Assembly (NCBI GenBank): GCA_035541895.1
Contig: DATKMK010000106.1
Location: 1 to 5,890 of the forward strand
Origin: DATKMK01 sp035541895
Lineage (GTDB): Bacteria > Desulfobacterota > Binatia > HRBIN30 > JACQVA1
Length of the DNA stretch: 5,890 nucleotides
Reading direction: 5' to 3'
The position numbers and the translations under genes are program-made. Shown piece after piece: positions 1 to 5,890 of the stretch. Numbering within the stretch: position 1 is the first letter of the stretch; each line of letters begins with the position of its first letter. The notes beneath the pieces are model-generated. The model was not told the origin of the DNA. It saw only the letters and a program-made list of their open reading frames with translations, and did no database searches.

Positions 1-510
1 GTTGACGAGAAACCCGAGCACGACGTTTTTCGACGCGGCCGCCACAAGCTCGTAGAAGCCGCGCGCCTCGCGTGCGGTCGCCGCAGAGTCGCTCGCGGCT
101 GCGCGGAGTCGCACCAGGCTCGCCCGCAAAGCGGCAATGTCATCGGCCGTCGCGTGTTGCGCTGCCTCGGCCACCACCACGGGATAAATGGAACGCCGCG
201 CGTCGAGCACCGATCGGAACGTCGCCTGTGCGAATTGAAGCTGTAGTGACAGCGCGCTTGCGAGATGCCCCACGCTCGGCTCGTGGACGACCGGACCGCC
301 TTTCGGACCCGATTTCATGCGCAGCGCGCCTTGCAGCTCGAGATAGCGCAGCGCTTCGCGCACCGTCGCCCGTGACACACGATGACGTTCGATCAGTAAA
401 CGCTCCGGCGCGAGCTTCGCGCCGGGACGCAACGCCTGATCGCGAATCTCGCTGACGATTTCGCGCGCGACCCGCGTCGAGGCGCGGTGACTTCGTTCGT
501 TCGAACGCAT
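1..510 (-). CDS. FadR/GntR-family transcriptional regulator, 3' end beyond window
   Basis: The minus strand is open from the ATG at 510-508 to base 1 (170 codons, no stop), so the C-terminus lies outside the window. Residues about 12-80 form a GntR winged helix-turn-helix: a leading helix (VAREIVSEIRDQ), the LRPGAKLAPERLL turn (usually PG..LPsEr.L), and the recognition segment VSRATVREALRYLELQGALR, followed by a wing with GPKGGPVV. From about residue 85 an FCD-type helical ligand domain begins (LDARRSIYPVVVAEAA). Family knowledge: such proteins are dimeric cytoplasmic repressors that release DNA on binding small acids or acyl-CoAs. The FCD metal motif D-x3-H, normally just before the A-S-x-N segment, reads A-R-G-F-Y here, so two usual metal ligands look replaced. 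The gene diverges from the amidohydrolase operon, whose expression it probably controls. The family assignment is firm; ligand and targets are inferred. Confidence 0.92.
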   Translation of the reverse strand, partial: MRSNERSHRASTRVAREIVSEIRDQALRPGAKLAPERLLIERHRVSRATVREALRYLELQGALRMKSGPKGGPVVHEPSVGHLASALSLQLQFAQATFRSVLDARRSIYPVVVAEAAQHATADDIAALRASLVRLRAAASDSAATAREARGFYELVAAASKNVVLGFLVN

Positions 511-534
511 GCTGGATTGACGACCCCGTTGTTG

Positions 535-585
535 GCTGCGTTGAGAGGTTAGGTGCGTTGAGAGGTCAGCTGCATTGAGAGACCG
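535..585. repeat. Three tandem 17-base repeats in the divergent promoter region
   Basis: The core TGCGTTGAGAGGT occurs at 537-549 and again at 554-566, and a third copy, TGCATTGAGAGAC, at 571-583. The period is exactly 17 bases and copies one and two share an identical 13-base core. The array lies between the two divergent start codons, 25 bases upstream of the regulator's ATG. Three regularly phased copies may be a regulator-binding array or simple slippage. Seventeen bases is not a whole number of helical turns, so successive copies would face different sides of the helix. Confidence 0.75.
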
Positions 586-590
586 CTCAT

Positions 591-623
591 GTAGTGTACC
601 GATTGGAAAAAGTAGTGCACTAT
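591..623. promoter_or_regulatory. Candidate paired operator for the divergent GntR-type regulator
   Basis: GTAGTGTACC (591-600) and GTAGTGCACTAT (612-623) are near-copies offset by 21 bases, two helical turns. The second contains the perfect 10-base palindrome TAGTGCACTA (613-622). FadR-subfamily operators are short palindromes with a GT...AC core (roughly TNGT-N-ACNA), which the second element resembles with a two-base centre. The pair sits 49-81 bases upstream of the amidohydrolase ATG, where a repressor would cover the promoter. I found no convincing -35/-10 pair nearby, so the exact promoter is not called. The sequence pattern is seen; binding is inferred. Confidence 0.45.
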
Positions 624-661
624 TTACTTGCTTCGAACGTGATTTGTTCCCCAATAGGACC

Positions 662-667
662 GGAGGA
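662..667 (+). promoter_or_regulatory. Shine-Dalgarno site fixing the amidohydrolase start
   Basis: GGAGGA ends four bases before the ATG at 672 and is an almost complete match to the anti-Shine-Dalgarno sequence. It favours this ATG over an in-frame GTG at 594, which has no such site, lies inside the candidate operator region, and would add 26 residues unlike the family. Confidence 0.75.
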
Positions 668-671
668 AGTG

Positions 672-1883
672 ATGCCGTCGATCGACGAGACCATGAACAG
701 GCGACGCGCGACGCCGGGCGCGGCGGGTTGGTGGCGGACCGCCCGGCCGGGCGACCCGAACAAATACTTCATCGTGTCTGCGGATTGCCACGCGAACGAG
801 CCGAAGGACTGGGTCAAGTCACGCATCGAACCCGAATACTTGAAACGCTTACCCAGATTGGAAGTGCGCGACGGCCAGAGCTTCATCGTCACGGAGGGCA
901 ATCGGCCCTGGAAAATCAAGACCGACACCACCGACTGGGGCCCGGAAGACATCGAACGCAATCGCACCGGCCGGACGGTCGCGGAGCGCATCGCCGATCA
1001 GGATCGCGACGGTGTCGACGTCGAGATCGTGTTCGGGAACAAGGGAATTCATGCCTTCGGCACCAACGATCCGGGCTTTTCCATGGCCATGTGCCGGGCA
1101 TGGAACGATTGGGCGCACGAGGAATTCGGTGCTCATCGCAGCCGCATACTGCCGATGGCGCAAATTCCCACCCTCGATGTCACGGCGGCAGTCGCCGAAG
1201 TCGAGCGCGTTGCGAAGTTGGGTTTCAAGGGCATCACGATTCCGGTCAAGCCGCAGTACGGCCCGACCGGAATGGATCAGAAGAACTACAACCAACCCGA
1301 GTTCGAACCGTTGTGGTCGGCGATCGAGGACACCGATCTGCCGCTGACAATCCACGTCTCCACGGGACGCGATCCGCGCGCGGCCTCTGGACCCGGCGGC
1401 GCAGTCATCAACTACGCAGTGCACTGCTGCGCCGCCAGTCAGGAACCGGTCGCGAACCTCTGTGCATCAGGTGTGCTCGAACGGCATCCTCGGCTGCGGT
1501 TCGCCACGATCGAAGCGGGAATCGGTTGGGTTTCATGGCTGCTCGAAGCCATGGACGAAGCATTCTTCAAGCACCGGATGTGGGTGTCGCCCGATCTGGC
1601 CGAGCCGCCGAGCTACTACTACCGCCGGCAGGGCTTCGCGAGCTTCGGCGAAGACCAATCCGGACTCGCACTCGCGGTCCAACACGATCTCATCGACAAC
1701 TGCCTGTGGGCCAACGACTACCCACACCACGAAGGCACCTGGCCCCATTCCGCAGCCGCGATCGAACGCACGATGGCTTCGCTCACCGATGCGCAACGCG
1801 CAAAGGTGCTTGGTTTGAACGCGGCGAAGTTCTGGGGAATCGACGTGCCGGCCGGATACCGTCAGTCCGTCGAGGCTGCTTGA
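672..1883 (+). CDS. Amidohydrolase-2 family TIM-barrel metal enzyme (hydrolase or decarboxylase)
   Basis: 403 residues from the ATG at 672. The fold is the metal-dependent amidohydrolase-2 barrel (PF04909 type), the group that includes ACMSD-like and aromatic-acid decarboxylases as well as hydrolases. Visible signatures: strand-1 motif S-A-D-C-H-A-N-E-P with D38, H40 and E43, where the classical H-x-H is replaced by H-x-x-E as often seen in this branch; G-V-D-V-E near 114-118; L-P-L-T-I-H with H228 as a likely metal ligand; T-I-E-A-G-I-G-W near 279-286; and N-D-Y-P-H-H-E-G-T-W-P around D349, the probable catalytic aspartate. No signal peptide, so it should be cytoplasmic. Its TGA shares one base with the next ATG (TGATG), making it the first gene of a coupled operon. 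In such operons these enzymes act on ring-derived or branched acids or their CoA esters. Family is secure; substrate and reaction type are not determined. Confidence 0.92.
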   Translation: MPSIDETMNRRRATPGAAGWWRTARPGDPNKYFIVSADCHANEPKDWVKSRIEPEYLKRLPRLEVRDGQSFIVTEGNRPWKIKTDTTDWGPEDIERNRTGRTVAERIADQDRDGVDVEIVFGNKGIHAFGTNDPGFSMAMCRAWNDWAHEEFGAHRSRILPMAQIPTLDVTAAVAEVERVAKLGFKGITIPVKPQYGPTGMDQKNYNQPEFEPLWSAIEDTDLPLTIHVSTGRDPRAASGPGGAVINYAVHCCAASQEPVANLCASGVLERHPRLRFATIEAGIGWVSWLLEAMDEAFFKHRMWVSPDLAEPPSYYYRRQGFASFGEDQSGLALAVQHDLIDNCLWANDYPHHEGTWPHSAAAIERTMASLTDAQRAKVLGLNAAKFWGIDVPAGYRQSVEAA

Positions 1884-3085
1884 TGTCGTTGCGCGGCGCC
1901 GCAGCGATCGTCGGCCTCGCCGAACGGCCACCGCAACGCTACTCGGGCGAGGAAACGTTGCTCGAGCTGGCGAGCGGTGTGGCGGCCGAGGCGATCGCCG
2001 ATTCCGGCATCGCGCGCGCCCGTATCGACGGCCTCATCGTCCACCCGATGGGCGGGTTACCGGGATTCGTACCCGCAACCGTCGCCGAATACCTGGGCCT
2101 GCAACCAACCTTTGCAGAAATCGTCGATCTTGGCGGCGCCACCGGCGCCGGTATGGTCTGGCGCGCCGCCGCGGCGATTCAGGCCGGCATGTGCACGAAC
2201 TGTCTTTGCGTCACGGCCACCACGCGCCGGCCGCGACCCACGCGCGTTGGTGAGCCCGTGCAAGCGAGTCGTGCGCCACGCTCGCTTCGCATCGCGCACG
2301 ACCGGTCGCCGTCGGCGGAGTTCGACTACCCGTACGGTCTGATCGGTGCCAACGTCGGCTACGCGATGCTTGCGACGCGTTACGCGCACGAGTACGGATT
2401 GAGTGCCGAGCAACGCGCCAAGGTTGCGGTCGATCAACGTACGAATGCGAACGCCAATCCTTCGGCGATCTTTTACGATCAAGCTCTCAGCATCGACGAG
2501 GTGCTCGCATCGGAAATGATCTGCGCACCGCTGCGCATGCTCGAGATCGTGATGCCCGCCGCGGGCGCGGCTGCATTGATCGTGACCTCGGCAGATCAGG
2601 TCGCGGCAGCGCAACAACGTCCGGCGTGGATTCTCGGTGCCGGCGAATCCGTGACGCATTCGTCGTTCGCACAGGCGCCGCGATTGGATGCGACGGGCAT
2701 CGGCATTGCGGCGCGCGCCGCGTTTCGCCAGGCGGGTGTCGCGCCCGCGGACGTCGGGCTCGCGTCGCTCTACGACTGCTACACGATCATGGTGCTGCTC
2801 ACGTTGGAGGAGGCCGGGTTCTGCAAACGCGGTGAGGCCGGCGCCTTCGTGATGGCGCACGATCTGACCTTTCGTGGAGACTTTCCCCTCAATACACATG
2901 GTGGCCAGCTTTCCTTCGGCCAGCCCGGCATGGCCGGCGGCATGAGTCACGTCACCGAGGCGGTGCGGCAACTCCAGCGCCGAGCGGGTGCACGTCAGAT
3001 CGCCGATCTCCACACCGCTTACGTGCATGGCAATGGCGGGATCATTGCCGAACAGGTGGGCCTGGTATTGGGAGCGCAACGTTGA
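1883..3085 (+). CDS. Thiolase-superfamily protein lacking the catalytic Cys; likely DUF35-dependent aldolase/thiolase-like subunit
   Basis: 400 residues from the ATG at 1883, preceded by GAGG at 1872-1875. N-terminal (A-A-I-V-G-L-A-E) and C-terminal thiolase halves are both recognisable. The site that normally carries the nucleophilic cysteine reads L-G-G-A-T-G-A-G near residues 83-90, with no Cys. The usual GHPxGxTG reads G-Q-P-G-M-A-G-G (about 346-353), and the C-terminal Cys-Gly-Gly loop is replaced by Y-V-H-G-N-G-G (380-386). The motif L-Y-D-C-Y-T (296-301) keeps tyrosines of the kind found in SCP2/Ltp-type thiolase relatives such as the steroid side-chain aldolase Ltp2, which works with a DUF35 protein. 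Here the next gene encodes DUF35, so a heteromeric enzyme is likely. Claisen chemistry through cysteine seems excluded; retro-aldol cleavage of a CoA thioester is the best inference. The open frame continues far upstream, but that part lacks homology and overlaps the amidohydrolase gene. Confidence 0.9.
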   Translation: MSLRGAAAIVGLAERPPQRYSGEETLLELASGVAAEAIADSGIARARIDGLIVHPMGGLPGFVPATVAEYLGLQPTFAEIVDLGGATGAGMVWRAAAAIQAGMCTNCLCVTATTRRPRPTRVGEPVQASRAPRSLRIAHDRSPSAEFDYPYGLIGANVGYAMLATRYAHEYGLSAEQRAKVAVDQRTNANANPSAIFYDQALSIDEVLASEMICAPLRMLEIVMPAAGAAALIVTSADQVAAAQQRPAWILGAGESVTHSSFAQAPRLDATGIGIAARAAFRQAGVAPADVGLASLYDCYTIMVLLTLEEAGFCKRGEAGAFVMAHDLTFRGDFPLNTHGGQLSFGQPGMAGGMSHVTEAVRQLQRRAGARQIADLHTAYVHGNGGIIAEQVGLVLGAQR

Positions 3086-3486
3086 GCACTCGCTTGATCC
3101 CCGCACCCTCGTCGCTGACGCGTCCGTTTTGGGAGGCAGCACGCGAGCGCAGACTCGCGCTCCAGCGCTGCGAGCGTTGTGCACTGTTTTCATTTCCGCC
3201 CCGTGCGCGTTGCCCGTCGTGCGGCGCGTGCGAACTGCGCTGGCAAGACGTCTCCGGCGCGGGAACCGTGTACAGCTTTACGGTGGTCCACCGCCCGCCC
3301 CACGCGGTCTTCACCCAACAGTGTCCGTTCGTCGTTGCGATCGTCGAACTGGCAGAGGGCCCGCGCATGACGAGCAACATCGTCAATTGCAATTCCGCAG
3401 CCGTGTACGTCGGTATGCCGGTTCGCGTCGAATTCGAAGCGATCGACGACAGCGACCTGCTTCTCCCCCAGTTCACTCCGGCCTGA
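3082..3486 (+). CDS. DUF35 zinc-ribbon/OB-fold acyl-CoA-associated protein
   Basis: 134 residues starting at TTG (3082-3084), which overlaps the upstream TGA in TTGA; GGGAG at 3070-3074 serves as ribosome site. Domain order is typical: an N-terminal helix with R-P-F-W-E-A (14-19), a rubredoxin-like zinc ribbon with C30-x2-C33 and C44-x2-C47, then an OB-fold with G-A-G-T-V-Y-S-F-T-V-V-H near 57-70 and a final V-G-M-P-V-R-V-E-F strand. Length matches the usual 130-150 residues. DUF35 proteins pair with thiolase-superfamily partners and help bind or position CoA substrates; in the Ltp2-ChsH2 aldolase the DUF35 domain is required for activity. The four-base overlap suggests stoichiometric co-translation with the cysteine-less thiolase protein. 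It is the last gene of the operon seen here; no intrinsic terminator with a T-run follows. Confidence 0.92.
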   Translation: MSTRLIPAPSSLTRPFWEAARERRLALQRCERCALFSFPPRARCPSCGACELRWQDVSGAGTVYSFTVVHRPPHAVFTQQCPFVVAIVELAEGPRMTSNIVNCNSAAVYVGMPVRVEFEAIDDSDLLLPQFTPA

Positions 3487-3999
3487 CGCACGACGCGGAA
3501 GGTGCGCAGCGGCTCTGCGTCCGCAGCCTCGGCGAGCACGAGGGAGTGCGCGAACAGCGGGCTGCGTTCAATCGGTTCTGACACTTCTTCACGTCGACCG
3601 GCGTACCGTGTGCCGATTGCCGATCGTGACCACGGGCGCCGAGGGCGAAGAGCCGCTCGGGTTCAGGGCGTCGATTCCCAACTCTTTCGCACACCGTCAG
3701 ATCGAGACTTGGTCGGCACGCCGTCGAATCAAAGCTCCAACAGCCCGTTTTCATTCAACGTCTCGGGGCAGGCAAGGCGCTAAGCAGCTTGTCGAGATTC
3801 TCATGAAGCACCTGGCCGCGCGCCAAATGCTACGCAAATCCGTATCGCTAGGGCGAGCTGCGCGGTGCGCAGGATCTGTTCCGATTTCCCCCAGTACCTG
3901 TGTTTCAAAGCGGGGTAGCGCTAACGGGCGGGTCATCGAGGCCCGAATTTCACTTGCAGCCGGCAGTTCAGAAACCGATCACAAGGTCATTCACGGAAT
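3487..3999. other. Gene-less stretch between convergent genes, possibly a decayed gene
   Basis: No open frame here has a ribosome site, recognisable domain or consistent codon use. Short open frames on both strands are composed mainly of Arg/Ser/Ala and run into neighbouring genes antisense. On the minus strand, three short protein-like pieces follow each other in alternating frames (3899-3840, 3829-3755 and 3779-3729), ending in LNENGLLEL and a stop, which could be the worn tail of a former gene. The palindrome TAGCGCTA occurs at 3916-3923. No tRNA, clear terminator or insertion-sequence end was found. Confidence 0.5.
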
Positions 4000-5814
4000 T
4001 CAGTCGAGGCCGGCCCGACTCAACGCAGCGTTGCGTCGTGCGTCGAACTCCGGACGCACAACGACGTAGCCTTGCTGAACGAACGCCTGAGACACATTCG
4101 GCTGCAGCCGTCGCGCCTCGACGATGGCCGCACGCGCGTCATCGACGCGGCCGAACTGAACCGCGTTCATCGCCAGATCGATGTATCCCCAAGCGAAGTC
4201 GGGTCGTGCCGCCACGAGCTTTCGAGCCCACTCCAGTCCCACCTCGCACTGGCCCTCATCGAAGTGCGCCTCCGAAAGCAACTCGAAGTAGCGCGCTGTT
4301 CCGTCGCTCTGGGGATCGAGACGGATCGCCTGCTCCATTGCCGCGATGCCCGCCTTGGGATCCCCGCCAAGGTACTTGGCCCACGCGATCTGCGACCACC
4401 CGCGGGGTGAACTTGGGTTCAATTCGATGACGCGCTCAGCGGAAACGATGGCGTTCTGCATATCCCCGCTGGCCGTGAGTGCTTCGGCCAGAGCCAAATG
4501 CGCATCTGGACTGGCCTGGTCCAACTCGACGGCGAGACGCGCCCAGTGCAGGGCTTGCTCTACGCTCGATGCGGGTGAGTCGGTCCACACGAAGAAGACT
4601 TCATTGCTGTATGTCGTCGCGAGGAGCGCTGTCACCGATGCCGACTGCGGCTCTAGCTTCTGTGCCTGCTCGGCTAGCGCGCGCGCTTCGGCGTTGTCTT
4701 TTGGCGACAGCCGAAGCAGCCGTTGCACCGCAAGCATGTACGCACCCCAGGCATCGAGATTCTTCATCCCGCGCTGCTGCGCGCGTTCGCTTTCCGCGCG
4801 CGTGAGGTCAGCGACGAGCGAAGCGGCGACGGTCGCGCCGATCTCGTCCTGCACCGCGAACACGTCCACCACACCGGGGTCGTAGGTTTGGCTCCACAGG
4901 TTCTGGGTCGACTGCGTATCGACGAGCTGAACCGAAATGCGGATGCGATCGCCGGCCCGCTGCACGCTGCCCTGCACGACATAGCGCGCGCCGAGCTCGC
5001 TGCCCACGCGCTTGAGGTCTACGTTGCCCCGATAGCGAAAGCTCGAGCCGCGCGCAATGACGGGGAACGCGCGCCAGCTCGACAAGCGCGTGATCAGGTC
5101 GTCGGCGAGCCCATCGGCGAATATCGCGTCCTTCGGATCCACGGATCGATTCTCGAACGGCAGCACCGCGACGGCCGGACGATCGGCGAATGGGACTACG
5201 CCTGCGTCCTTTTCACTCGTGACGCGACCGCTTGACGTCGCATCGCCGGGATTCGCGTGGCCGCGGTCTACATCCGTCGTCGCCTGGCTACTCACACGCG
5301 ATTGCACGACGAAGAACGCGAGCACGGCGATCACCACTGCGGCCAAGCCGGCAACATACCAAGCACTCGCCAGCTTCCTCCGCAGTGGTATGACTTGCGG
5401 AGTTGGCTCATTCACGGGCTTTCCTTCACCCAGATGCCGCTGCGACGCGGACAACAAGGCGTTGAAGGCGGCCGCATTTGGATCGCCGTTCCAATCGTGC
5501 ATGTCCAGCGACTGCACTTGACGAAAACCGAGCGGCGGCAGCGTCGAATCGATTCGTACGGGTATCAGTCTGTTGGTGTCGCGAGCGAGTTGCGCCTCGT
5601 CGTGAACCCAGTCCGAATCTTTTGAAGCGGCGGACCACAACACGATGACCGCTCGCGCAGCGGCGAGCTGTCGATCGATTTCCTGATTGAACCTGACTCC
5701 CGCCTGGATGTGCCGATCCCACCAGACCGTAAGCCCGCGGGAAATCAATCCGTTTGCAATCTTCTCCGCGATCGCGCGATCGGCACTATCGTAGGAAATG
5801 ACCACATCTGCCAC
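4000..5814 (-). CDS. TIR-domain membrane protein with TolB/FlgO-like domain and TPR repeats
   Basis: 604 residues from the GTG at 5814-5812. Residues about 3-115 are a TIR domain (TIR_2 type): start M-A-D-V-V-I-S-Y, then L-T-V-W-W-D (W31, W32, D33) and W-V-H-D-E-A-Q-L-A, whose E73 aligns with the catalytic glutamate of NAD-cleaving TIRs. Residues 151-171 form one hydrophobic membrane span after L-R-R-K, suggesting a cytoplasmic TIR. A periplasmic TolB/FlgO-like module follows (about 213-333: P-A-V-A-V-L-P-F-E-N, F-A-D-G-L-A-D-D-L, Y-V-V-Q-G-S-V-Q, L-W-S-Q-T-Y-D), then TPR repeats to about 585 (for example A-I-R-L-D-P-Q). GTG is preferred because GGAG (5825-5822) lies seven bases upstream and the family begins MADV; ATGs at 5859, 5850 and 5847 have no ribosome site. 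The gene is monocistronic here and convergent with the catabolic operon. It is probably a signalling or protein-interaction scaffold; NADase activity and any immune role are unproven. Confidence 0.9.
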   Translation of the reverse strand: MADVVISYDSADRAIAEKIANGLISRGLTVWWDRHIQAGVRFNQEIDRQLAAARAVIVLWSAASKDSDWVHDEAQLARDTNRLIPVRIDSTLPPLGFRQVQSLDMHDWNGDPNAAAFNALLSASQRHLGEGKPVNEPTPQVIPLRRKLASAWYVAGLAAVVIAVLAFFVVQSRVSSQATTDVDRGHANPGDATSSGRVTSEKDAGVVPFADRPAVAVLPFENRSVDPKDAIFADGLADDLITRLSSWRAFPVIARGSSFRYRGNVDLKRVGSELGARYVVQGSVQRAGDRIRISVQLVDTQSTQNLWSQTYDPGVVDVFAVQDEIGATVAASLVADLTRAESERAQQRGMKNLDAWGAYMLAVQRLLRLSPKDNAEARALAEQAQKLEPQSASVTALLATTYSNEVFFVWTDSPASSVEQALHWARLAVELDQASPDAHLALAEALTASGDMQNAIVSAERVIELNPSSPRGWSQIAWAKYLGGDPKAGIAAMEQAIRLDPQSDGTARYFELLSEAHFDEGQCEVGLEWARKLVAARPDFAWGYIDLAMNAVQFGRVDDARAAIVEARRLQPNVSQAFVQQGYVVVRPEFDARRNAALSRAGLD

Positions 5815-5845
5815 GGACACGCTCCATCCACTCGCGTGCCGCCCC

Positions 5846-5860
5846 ATCATAATGGCCATT
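5846..5860 (-). promoter_or_regulatory. Weak candidate -10 box and palindrome upstream of the TIR gene
   Basis: On the minus strand TATGAT (5851-5846) resembles a -10 hexamer and would start transcription about 25 bases before the GTG start, leaving room for its GGAG site. It abuts the perfect 10-base palindrome AATGGCCATT (5860-5851), a possible operator. No good -35 box is visible at 16-18 bases, so this is tentative. If correct, the upstream ATGs would lie at or before the transcription start. Confidence 0.25.
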
Positions 5861-5890
5861 GCGCGGTGCGCGAGAGTCGGCCCGTTAGTA

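Noticed and set aside
535..585. Triple repeat considered as a CRISPR array
   Set aside because: Units are 17 bases in direct tandem with only about four variable bases between cores; no spacers and no cas genes.
575..1882. Open frame extending the thiolase gene 436 codons upstream, suggesting a large fusion protein
   Set aside because: The upstream part overlaps the well-supported amidohydrolase gene in another frame, has Arg-rich shadow composition and no recognisable domain. The ATG at 1883 has its own ribosome site and a typical thiolase N-terminus.
2057..3193. 378-codon open frame on the minus strand opposite the thiolase gene
   Set aside because: High-GC antisense shadow, rich in Arg/His/Ala, no motif, and opposite a clearly coding strand.
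3511..3528. Imperfect hairpin 25 bases after the DUF35 stop (CTGC/GCAG stem with flanking GG/CC), considered as a terminator
   Set aside because: Short bulged stem and no T-run following on either strand; not convincing as an intrinsic terminator.
3661..3690. GGGTTCAGGGCGTCGATTCCC considered as a tRNA T-arm
   Set aside because: It lacks the TTCRANY loop in the right place, and no acceptor or anticodon stem could be built around it.
3608..4069. 153-codon plus-strand open frame in the gene-less stretch
   Set aside because: Runs antisense into the TIR gene, no ribosome site, Arg/Ser/Ala-rich composition and no recognisable domain.

Overview
The window is a GC-rich stretch of bacterial chromosome, most likely proteobacterial. 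Third codon positions are strongly G/C biased. A membrane TIR–TolB-like–TPR protein and a FadR-type regulator beside a thiolase/DUF35 pair are combinations I associate with environmental Beta- and Gammaproteobacteria. Genus cannot be fixed from the sequence.

Left part (1-3486): a catabolic-looking locus. A FadR/GntR-family repressor gene, cut by the left window edge, runs on the minus strand (510 to 1). It diverges from a three-gene plus-strand operon: amidohydrolase-2 family metal enzyme (672-1883), thiolase-superfamily protein lacking the usual catalytic cysteine (1883-3085), and a DUF35 zinc-ribbon/OB-fold partner (3082-3486). The three genes overlap by 1 and 4 bases, so they are probably translationally coupled. 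The 161-base divergent gap holds three tandem copies of a 17-base unit and two related TAGTG-type elements 21 bases apart, one a perfect 10-base palindrome. These are good candidate operators for the regulator. Inferred working model: the thiolase-like protein and DUF35 form one CoA-thioester-processing enzyme (aldolase-like or thiolase-like), the amidohydrolase handles a neighbouring hydrolysis or decarboxylation step, and the GntR protein represses the operon until an acid or acyl-CoA ligand appears. The substrate is unknown.

Middle (3487-3999): about 510 bases with no supportable gene. On the minus strand it contains short protein-like pieces in alternating frames that could be a decayed gene.

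Right part (4000-5814, minus): one large gene for a TIR-domain membrane protein with a TolB/FlgO-like domain and C-terminal TPR repeats. It converges on the operon and appears unrelated to it. The strongest start is a GTG at 5814 with a GGAG ribosome site, not the upstream ATGs. No RNA gene, CRISPR array or intact mobile element was seen.
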